Under the pieces are notes generated by a model. It did not search any database, had not been told where the DNA came from, and was given only the letters and a program-made list of their open reading frames with translations. A stretch of 5,147 nt of DNA from an uncultured Clostridium sp. GTDB lineage: Bacteria; Bacillota; Clostridia; TANB77; CAG-508. Position numbers and translations under genes: made by a program. The stretch spans positions 1 to 5,147 of the forward strand of contig CAMGAZ010000126.1 in assembly GCA_946008205.1 (NCBI GenBank). Reading direction: 5' to 3'. Shown here piece after piece: positions 1 to 5,147 of this stretch; within the stretch, counting starts at the first letter, position 1; each line of letters starts with the position of its first letter.

Positions 1-40
1 TATAATTAATATTTATTTTTTTTTTGTTTACATATTTATA
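1..40. other. AT-rich spacer downstream of the 699-aa gene
   Basis: Only two of 40 bases are G or C. On the minus strand it follows the TAA, contains a run of ten A (plus-strand T at 16-25) and two copies of ATAAATAT. The reading frame after the TAA remains open to the window edge by chance or otherwise. I see no hairpin, ribosome binding site or convincing promoter. It is too short to say what follows. Confidence 0.5.
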
Positions 41-2140
41 TTAATAATGCTTTAAATGTTTTATTTTGTCTTTGTTCATTACTTTATAATCAGTGTCTAA
101 TTTATATTTCTTATCTACCAATTTTACAGGGCGAATCATGGTGATATAAGTAGTGCCATTAGTTCCTTGCTCACCATCTTTAACAAATAATATATCACAA
201 GGAAAATTATAAGTTTTCCCTTCAATAGTAATAATCTGCATGGTTAAAGTATTATTCTGACAGTAATTATAATATTTAGGTTTAATAGTATAATGCAAAA
301 CATTGTATCCATCAATATAAACATTCTCCATCATAGAATTTTTAAGTTGAGTAGCAGTAACTCCAATAACTGTGCCATAACCATCAAACCACTTAACTTT
401 AAACGCGGTTCCAGCACCTTCGCGCCACGTTATCTTACCATCAATAGTTTTCTCTTTTTCTGATTCTTCTATTGCAATATCGCCATTTGCGTCATATCTA
501 TAAATTTTTTCGCCTTCAAAACTAACAGTTACATCAGTTTCTTCACCTACATTACTAACTTCATAATGACGAGTTACTAAGAATTTTTTATTTTTATCAT
601 ATATCTTGCAATAGATAGTAAAACTAGGATACGTTAAAAACTCAGTAATATTAACTTTATTATAAGCCTTTAAAGTTTTATTTACTTCTCCATCTGCATT
701 ACTACCCATATTCACCGTAATATTTATAATATCATTTTCTTCTTTTTTTGCACTATAGCTGTCATCTAAATTTATATATGAACCATTTGGTAATTCTCTA
801 TACCAACTACCTTTATATTCTTGATTCTTAATATATAAATAATCTTTATCTTTCACAGTATCGCGCAAAAGCTCAATATCAGAATAGGTCGCTTCTGAAT
901 TATAAATAGTTACAATTCCTGTAAATGGACTTTGTTTTTTACCATATAAGATTAATACCTTATATCTTTGTTCTATTATAACATCATTTTTAGAAATTGT
1001 CAATACGTTTTTAGAAACTTTTGTTTCGTCATTTATCAATTCCCATCCACAACCTACTTGCGCGCTGTACAGTGGCGTTCCTACGAGCGCGTCTGGGTTC
1101 TCTTTATACCAATATACTTCGCAAGAGGAATCAGAAATAACATTTTCACCTTTGTATATAAGGCGCGGACTTGCTGTAATTTCTGAGACTTTTGTGTTCA
1201 TATTATTGCCTTTTGGGGTATCAATCAAAACATAATATGTATCTTGGGTATAGTCCAAAATTTGAACATAATTTACTGAAATGTCTTTAACATATATATT
1301 CGGAGTGCTTATTTGTTGCTTTTCATTTTCTGTTGGATTACTAGGATTTGGTTTAGTCCAAATGTCTATCTCCATACCTTCTTGAAAAAAGGTAAAAGAT
1401 TCAACACCTAAAAAACTATTTTTTGGAATCTGAAAAACAGCATATTGCGGGCTATAAGAAGATAGCTCATAAATATTTCCTGTAAAAGAAGTGGTATCTA
1501 GAATAAAATCTTTGGTAATATATTCTGGATCTGTTTCCTTTTCCTTATTTACATTTACCAGTCTTAAAGTTAATTTTAAGCCATAATTACCTTGAATGTG
1601 ATTACCTAAAAAATTAGTCATAAAAGATGCTTTTATAATAAATTTATCAAATTCTTTATTATAAACCTTTAATAAAGTATCTGTACCAGTATGCTGCGCG
1701 CTCTCGGTATGCTCCCAAAATTTAGTTTCATTAGGTATGTTTCCAGATGAAAGTCCATCTACTTTAGGTAAAACTCCGTAAGTAGATTCCGCGAACCAAG
1801 AAGGCTCTATATCTATAATAGTATTACTTATTATATTGCGCTCTTGCTCAGTGGTATTCTTGTTATTAACTTTTCCTTCAATAATTTTCGTATTGGTAAA
1901 ATCGCCTTCAGGCACTTTTACATAAACAGAATCTCCTTTGCTATATTTTGCCTTTAAATCCGTGGCAAAGGCTTGAAGAGTATTACCCTGGTATTTAACC
2001 GCATATTCTCCAGTGGTAGCATCTACAAGCTGAATTATTTCCATAATTACAGTCTTATCATATTTTAATTTAGAATCATTAGAATCTGCAATCTTAGACA
2101 TGGCTTCTAAAAGTTTATCGAAACTTGTAATATGTGCCAT
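41..2140 (-). CDS. Modular beta-rich phage tail protein, probably baseplate, tail-tip or fibre component (699 aa)
   Basis: The start ATG at 2140-2138 is preceded by a strong doubled Shine-Dalgarno sequence; the stop is TAA at 43-41. I do not recognise a named family, so the role is inferred from architecture and position after a tape measure gene. Residues 1-30 look helical. About 31-92 resemble a small OB-like barrel (GNTLQAF, KGDSVYVKVPEGDF, KIIEGKV). About 110-295 are strand-rich and resemble a jelly-roll or carbohydrate-binding fold (FIIKASFMTNF, GNYGLKLTLRL, SFTFFQEGMEIDIW). About 300-425 look Ig-like (Cys340, Trp344, Cys364, Trp366, then a YKVLILY strand at 393-399). About 430-540 are a further beta-rich region, and 545-655 a second Ig-like region. 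GEQGTNG at 656-662 is a short collagen-like linker. Only about 37 residues follow it, lysine-rich at the end, so the C-terminus may be truncated. No signal peptide or membrane segment is visible. It could instead be a tail fibre or a receptor-binding accessory protein. The coding call is near certain and the function moderate. Confidence 0.85.
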   Translation of the reverse strand: MAHITSFDKLLEAMSKIADSNDSKLKYDKTVIMEIIQLVDATTGEYAVKYQGNTLQAFATDLKAKYSKGDSVYVKVPEGDFTNTKIIEGKVNNKNTTEQERNIISNTIIDIEPSWFAESTYGVLPKVDGLSSGNIPNETKFWEHTESAQHTGTDTLLKVYNKEFDKFIIKASFMTNFLGNHIQGNYGLKLTLRLVNVNKEKETDPEYITKDFILDTTSFTGNIYELSSYSPQYAVFQIPKNSFLGVESFTFFQEGMEIDIWTKPNPSNPTENEKQQISTPNIYVKDISVNYVQILDYTQDTYYVLIDTPKGNNMNTKVSEITASPRLIYKGENVISDSSCEVYWYKENPDALVGTPLYSAQVGCGWELINDETKVSKNVLTISKNDVIIEQRYKVLILYGKKQSPFTGIVTIYNSEATYSDIELLRDTVKDKDYLYIKNQEYKGSWYRELPNGSYINLDDSYSAKKEENDIINITVNMGSNADGEVNKTLKAYNKVNITEFLTYPSFTIYCKIYDKNKKFLVTRHYEVSNVGEETDVTVSFEGEKIYRYDANGDIAIEESEKEKTIDGKITWREGAGTAFKVKWFDGYGTVIGVTATQLKNSMMENVYIDGYNVLHYTIKPKYYNYCQNNTLTMQIITIEGKTYNFPCDILFVKDGEQGTNGTTYITMIRPVKLVDKKYKLDTDYKVMNKDKIKHLKHY

Positions 2141-2145
2141 ATTTT

Positions 2146-2160
2146 CTCCTTTCTCTCCTT
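2146..2160 (-). promoter_or_regulatory. Doubled Shine-Dalgarno sequence for the 699-aa gene
   Basis: The minus strand reads AAGGAGAGAAAGGAG and then AAAAT before ATG. The proximal AAAGGAG (2152-2146) sits five bases from the start codon, and a second AAGGAG (2160-2155) lies nine bases further upstream. The proximal copy fixes the start at 2140. The distal copy may act as a standby site. This strong signal contrasts with the lack of any properly spaced site before the GTG at 3847. Confidence 0.85.
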
Positions 2161-2165
2161 AGTAT

Positions 2166-2190
2166 TAAGAGGGGAGTTAATCCCCTCTTA
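2166..2190 (-). promoter_or_regulatory. Perfect 10-bp stem-loop in the leader of the 699-aa gene
   Basis: The inverted repeat pairs 2190-2181 with 2175-2166 (minus strand TAAGAGGGGA, loop TTAAC, TCCCCTCTTA). It has four consecutive G-C pairs plus one more in a region otherwise almost all A and T. On the minus strand it is followed by AATACTAAGG, not a U-tract, so it is a poor intrinsic terminator. Its position just after the -10 box suggests a 5'-end hairpin protecting the leader transcript. On read-through transcripts from the tape measure gene it could be an RNase processing or 3'-stabilising element. The structure is certain; the function is inferred. Confidence 0.7.
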
Positions 2191-2191
2191 T

Positions 2192-2220
2192 ATTATACTA
2201 AACTCTTTTTATACTTGCAA
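2192..2220 (-). promoter_or_regulatory. Sigma-70-type promoter for the 699-aa tail gene
   Basis: On the minus strand, TTGCAA (2220-2215, four of six matches to TTGACA) and a perfect TATAAT (2197-2192) are separated by exactly 17 bases. The -35 box and spacer lie inside the last codons of the tape measure gene, and the -10 box abuts its TAG stop. Initiation six to nine bases past the -10 box would start the transcript around 2186-2183, within the 5' arm of the hairpin, about 45 bases before the 699-aa start codon. In an AT-rich genome TATAAT arises often by chance; spacing and intergenic position are the support. The sigma factor is assumed to be the host housekeeping type. Confidence 0.6.
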
Positions 2221-3847
2221 ATTGTGCTGCTTGGTTTGCCAAATCATTAAATGCTTCTTCTATTTCTGATGCAACAGAGACATTAGGGAATGAAGCATCT
2301 ATGGTAATCATTTGCGGAATTTTTTCTGTAGAACTATTTACATTTGTAGTTAATCTATTCCAAGAACCTACTAAATCTACTAAATCATTTACAAGAGAAG
2401 AAGTAATTGATTGACTCATAGAACGGATTATATTAACTGCGTCCAAAATATTTTCCGTATCTGTTTTATTAAGTATTAATTCTTTCTCGTGTAAAAGCGC
2501 GAGCTTGCCCTCAGAACCCCAAGGTCCAGTGTAACCGCCGGAATCAAATGATGAAGGTTTTTTATAAGGGTTATCTTTAGTAATTTTATTCATAATTTCT
2601 ACCCACCACTGTAAAGCACTACCCCCATTATTTACAGCGTCAAGCATATCTCGCGCAGCTTCGTAATAAGCAGAATCTGGATTGTTATAATATTTTGTCC
2701 ATTTTTGTAACCGCTCATTGCTAATAAGACTTGATAAAGTATTAGCATCCATGCCTGCCATTTTACCTGCGCGCGCCTCTAAGAGTTGATTAGCTAGCTC
2801 CATGTCACCTTTGGCAACCGCGTTCATATATTGCTTAGATAAGTCACCAGTAAAACCAGTCACGTCACCTGTTGCGACATATGCATCGCCAGTTTTACCA
2901 AATGCAGCGCTTGCAGCAGCCGCGTATTCTTTAATCTTTTGAATACTAGTGTCTAATGAAGCATTAAATTCTGCTAAAGAAGTTTTGGTTGAAGCAACCA
3001 TTGAAGTAACACTGCTATTAATATTTGTATTAGCAGTATTAAAAACATCAGCTAATTTATCTACTTCAATACCTACAGACCCTAAAATATCTGTAACTGC
3101 ATCTGCTTGATCTTGCGCATTTTGAGTTGCATCCGTAGAAATATCTTTAATAAACTCATTTGATTTTTCATAAATATCTACCAATTCATTCATAGAAGTG
3201 GCTTTTTGTAAACTACTATCTTTAAAGGTTAAAGTAGAATTTTCATATACTTTATTCAGTTCATCATAAATATATTTAATCTTATCTGCATAAATTCTAT
3301 CTAATTCTTTCTTTTGCTCATTAAATTCTGTTTGAGTTATTATACCAGCTTGATATTTCTCTTGAAGTTCTTGCACTCTCTCTTCATATTGTTGTAAAAC
3401 ATCAAACCAAGAAGCTGCAATTTTTTCTGCATAGTCTTTAGATATGTCGTAAAGATTTTTCTGCTTATCTTCTACGTTTTGTTCAGCATTTGAAATAGCA
3501 TCTGCGTCTGCGGTATATACATAACTATAGTTACCAGATGCGTCACGTCTTAAGCGCATAGTGGTTTTATTATTTTGAGCTTCTTCTAATGCTATTTGCG
3601 CAAGAGTGAGTTGATACTTAGCATTTAGTAAATCTACATCGTATTGACTTAATTTAACACCTTTCTCTTGTTTCTTGGTAACTTCATCTGCCAGTTCTGC
3701 CAGTTCTTTCGCGCCAGTAATATTATTCTTGTCAGCGATAGAGTTGTTTATTTGGCGCATTAATTTACCTAATTCATAAGTTTTTTCTGTATTATCTAAA
3801 TATTCTTCTGAAAGGTCTTGATACTCTTCATAATAATCCTTGTCCAC
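2198..3847 (-). CDS. Phage tape measure protein, C-terminal part (549 aa), separated by one in-frame stop from the upstream part
   Basis: This is the C-terminal part of a tail tape measure protein, which spans the tail tube lumen and sets tail length. Residues 1-250 are charged, coiled-coil-like helix (DYYEEYQDLSEEYLDN, RVQELQEKYQAG), with a YSYVYTAD segment at 107-114. About 251-330 are rich in Ala, Ser and Thr. Residues 434-460 hold the best marker: FDSGGYTGPWG, then GKLALLHEKELILN, followed by DTENILDAV. This motif is familiar from tape measure C-termini of Bacillota phages. The protein ends with ITIDASFPNVSVASEIEEAF and a short helix, also typical. I see no peptidase or transglycosylase motif. 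The start shown is GTG at 3847-3845; only an AGGGG directly abutting it resembles a Shine-Dalgarno, with no usable spacing. The first in-frame ATG is codon 30 (3760-3758), also poorly preceded. The frame is open back to the TAA at 3865-3863, so this is probably the continuation of the upstream gene. The stop is TAG at 2200-2198. Confidence 0.85.
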   Translation of the reverse strand: MDKDYYEEYQDLSEEYLDNTEKTYELGKLMRQINNSIADKNNITGAKELAELADEVTKKQEKGVKLSQYDVDLLNAKYQLTLAQIALEEAQNNKTTMRLRRDASGNYSYVYTADADAISNAEQNVEDKQKNLYDISKDYAEKIAASWFDVLQQYEERVQELQEKYQAGIITQTEFNEQKKELDRIYADKIKYIYDELNKVYENSTLTFKDSSLQKATSMNELVDIYEKSNEFIKDISTDATQNAQDQADAVTDILGSVGIEVDKLADVFNTANTNINSSVTSMVASTKTSLAEFNASLDTSIQKIKEYAAAASAAFGKTGDAYVATGDVTGFTGDLSKQYMNAVAKGDMELANQLLEARAGKMAGMDANTLSSLISNERLQKWTKYYNNPDSAYYEAARDMLDAVNNGGSALQWWVEIMNKITKDNPYKKPSSFDSGGYTGPWGSEGKLALLHEKELILNKTDTENILDAVNIIRSMSQSITSSLVNDLVDLVGSWNRLTTNVNSSTEKIPQMITIDASFPNVSVASEIEEAFNDLANQAAQFASIKRV

Positions 3848-3859
3848 CCCTAAATCGCC

Positions 3860-3874
3860 GATTTAAAAAAAATT
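3860..3874 (-). other. In-frame TAA after a T8 run, splitting the tape measure reading frame
   Basis: On the minus strand the codons run GTG AAT TTT TTT TAA ATC GGC GAT TTA GGG GTG. The TAA (3865-3863) is the only stop between 427 upstream codons and 554 downstream codons in the same frame (5 plus 549). The eight T (3872-3865) contain a T TTT TTT heptamer in frame. Slippage cannot rescue the product: a -1 shift or extra T gives LNRRFRGGQGLL and then TGA; a +1 shift or lost T gives KSAI and then TAG. Only readthrough, a single base substitution, two compensating indels or independent re-initiation would yield the downstream part. A real mutation, a sequencing or assembly error, or a natural split all remain possible. 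Confidence 0.9.
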
Positions 3875-5147
3875 CACCCCAGCTTTCTCCAAAGCATCTC
3901 CAAGCGCCTCTACTGCTGCGTTCATGATATTAGAGATGGAATCTTGAAGTGCGCTTGTAAGCTCTGCACCTAATGAAGTATACTGTTCTTCAGCTTCTTT
4001 TATCTTATCGTCCCACTGCTTTAAGACCGCTTCGTCAGCTCCTTGACCGGCAAGCTCCTCCCGCGCGTTTTTCAGTTTTTGAACAATATCTTTTTGCGCG
4101 TCTACTTGTCCTTTTAATAATTCTACATTTTGCTTGTTTGTCTGTTGTATTGAATATTGTAAAGCTTTAAAAGTTTCATTTTCAGTATATTTTTGTCCAG
4201 AAAGATTAATAATATCTTTCATATTACTTAGAATATCACCAAAACTACTTAATCTATTTTTTGTACTGCCTAATCTATCATCTAAATCATCAAATATTTT
4301 TTGAATATCATTACCAATATCATCAACTTTATTTTCTATATCTGTTACAAGTGAATCTATGTTTTTCCTAGCTTCATTAATTGCATCTTGTAGATTCTTG
4401 TTCATACCATCTGTAGCTGCTTCTATATTTAATTGTCTAAGGTAATGGCGCTGATACTCAAGTTTATTGAGCATTTCACCTAATTCATCCTCTTGTGCAT
4501 CTACAAGTAATGATACATTAAGCTTATAATGGTCTAAATGTGAAAGTCTTGAAGATATATGGTCAAGTGCAACATCCGCTTTATCAGTATTTACGTCTAA
4601 TTCAAATTGAAAACTATCAAGTTTATTGTCTATTAATGTGTTTTTTAATTCTTCTCTTGCTTGCTTAATATCTGTTAAAGTATCGTGGTTCTCCTGCCAT
4701 TTTTCTACTTTCTTTTTTTCAGCTTCCCATTCTTCTTTAATCTTACTTGCAACATCATCATTACCGGCTTTATTTAATCTCATTTGGTAATTAGCCATAC
4801 GATTTTTCATAAAAGCTTCGTAATTAGTCATATTACCCCAAGAATCAAATTTTGCGCCCAGTTTACCAAGATTTTCTTTCTGCTTTATAACATCTTCTTT
4901 AAGGACTTTTATATAGTTATTATATACTCTAATTCTTGCTTCGATATTAGCGTTCATTGCCGCAGTATCATCATAGTATTTTTTTGGTTCATAAGCACGG
5001 TCGCGCGCAGCAGCTAATTTATCATATGCTTTGCCTAAATCTTCTATTGATTTTTTATAATAATAATATTTATCAAATTCGTCATCTAACTTATCTGGCT
5101 CATATTTATTGCCAGAACCTCCTCCGCCACCTTTACCTCCTTTGGAC
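3863..5147 (-). CDS. Phage tape measure protein, middle part; 5' end lies beyond the window
   Basis: The frame is open from the window edge (first full codon 5146-5144) to TAA at 3865-3863, giving 427 visible codons. The visible N-terminal stretch reads SKGGKGGGGGSGNKYEPDKL, then a Tyr/Lys-rich piece and AAARDRAYEPKKYYDD, before the ATG at 4957-4955. That ATG has no Shine-Dalgarno sequence and lies inside continuous coding sequence, so it is not the start. A glycine-rich linker like this is common inside large tape measure proteins, and the true start should lie well upstream. The rest is long, charged, helical coiled coil (for example LDHYKLNVSLLVDAQEDELG, QKDIVQKLKNAREELAGQG), ending in ALGDALEKAGVNFF. 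No enzyme motif or membrane segment is visible. It is in the same frame as the following C-terminal part, from which only the TAA and five codons (encoding IGDLG) divide it. The tape measure assignment leans on that neighbour; alone this piece would be only a coiled-coil phage protein. Confidence 0.8.
   Translation of the reverse strand, partial: SKGGKGGGGGSGNKYEPDKLDDEFDKYYYYKKSIEDLGKAYDKLAAARDRAYEPKKYYDDTAAMNANIEARIRVYNNYIKVLKEDVIKQKENLGKLGAKFDSWGNMTNYEAFMKNRMANYQMRLNKAGNDDVASKIKEEWEAEKKKVEKWQENHDTLTDIKQAREELKNTLIDNKLDSFQFELDVNTDKADVALDHISSRLSHLDHYKLNVSLLVDAQEDELGEMLNKLEYQRHYLRQLNIEAATDGMNKNLQDAINEARKNIDSLVTDIENKVDDIGNDIQKIFDDLDDRLGSTKNRLSSFGDILSNMKDIINLSGQKYTENETFKALQYSIQQTNKQNVELLKGQVDAQKDIVQKLKNAREELAGQGADEAVLKQWDDKIKEAEEQYTSLGAELTSALQDSISNIMNAAVEALGDALEKAGVNFF

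Noticed and set aside
1..6. TATAAT on the plus strand at the window edge
   Set aside because: It lies in a nearly pure A/T stretch where such matches are expected by chance, no upstream -35 can be examined, and no plus-strand gene follows.
968..1186. Plus-strand 72-codon open frame
   Set aside because: It lies wholly inside the well-supported 699-aa gene on the other strand, with no ribosome binding site and no recognisable protein features.
2166..2190. Hairpin as a standard intrinsic terminator of the tape measure gene
   Set aside because: There is no U-tract after the stem on the minus strand, and on the plus strand the bases that follow are mixed A and T with no gene to terminate.
3865..3872. 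Programmed frameshift or transcriptional slippage at T8
   Set aside because: The heptamer T TTT TTT is present, but both shifted frames stop within 13 codons, and the downstream frame equals the upstream one, so slippage does not join the parts.
3973..4170. Plus-strand 65-codon open frame
   Set aside because: It is antisense to tape measure coding sequence and looks like a by-product of GC-richer codons there, with no start signal.
4955..4957. ATG at 4957 as the start of the middle tape measure part
   Set aside because: The frame is open and protein-like upstream to the window edge (Gly-rich linker, AAARDRAYEPKK), and no Shine-Dalgarno sequence precedes this ATG.
4784..5017. Plus-strand 77-codon open frame with hydrophobic stretches
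   Set aside because: It is antisense to Lys- and Glu-rich coiled-coil codons, which read as Phe, Ile and Leu on the opposite strand. The apparent membrane segments are an artefact of that.
41..5147. Alternative genetic code (stop reassignment, as in some gut phages)
   Set aside because: The long frames are free of internal TAG and TGA, and TAA and TAG both end genes here. One TAA in a single gene is not evidence of a changed code.

Overview
The window looks like part of the tail-morphogenesis module of a tailed bacteriophage or prophage. It is AT-rich: sampled lines give about 32% G+C. Every gene reads on the minus strand. The best identification is a phage tape measure protein. Its C-terminal hallmark (a GGYTGPWG...GKLALLHEKELILN-type motif) is one I associate with phages and prophages of low-GC Bacillota, especially gut Clostridia and their relatives. 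The host assignment rests on family resemblance, base composition and strong AGGAG-type ribosome binding sites, so it is an inference.

Read in the direction of transcription (high to low coordinates), the layout is as follows. (1) 5147-3863 holds the middle part of the tape measure protein. It enters the window already open, with a glycine-rich linker and then long charged coiled coil, and ends at a TAA (3865-3863) that follows a run of eight T. (2) 3847-2198 holds the C-terminal part of the same protein. It lies in exactly the same reading frame and is separated from the first part only by that TAA and five codons. No convincing ribosome binding site or promoter precedes its GTG. The two pieces are most simply one tape measure gene broken by a single nonsense codon, or a deliberate split. 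(3) 2220-2141 is a compact control region: a near-consensus sigma-70-type promoter (TTGCAA, 17 bp, TATAAT), a perfect 10-bp hairpin just downstream of the -10 box, and a doubled Shine-Dalgarno sequence. (4) 2140-41 encodes a 699-residue modular, beta-rich protein with an OB-like N-terminal region, a jelly-roll-like region, Ig-like regions and a short collagen-like linker. It is probably a baseplate, distal tail or fibre component. (5) 40-1 is AT-only-like spacer.

The tape measure protein would set tail length and act as the scaffold for tail-tube assembly. The 699-residue protein sits where tail-tip or baseplate and host-contact genes usually lie, and apparently has its own promoter. The most notable observations are the single in-frame stop that splits the tape measure gene, the promoter and 5'-hairpin leader in front of the 699-residue gene, and a skewed tetranucleotide content (GATC nearly absent, GCGC and CGCG strongly over-represented). 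I see no RNA gene, CRISPR array, insertion sequence or integration site. I do not see a clearly new biological system.
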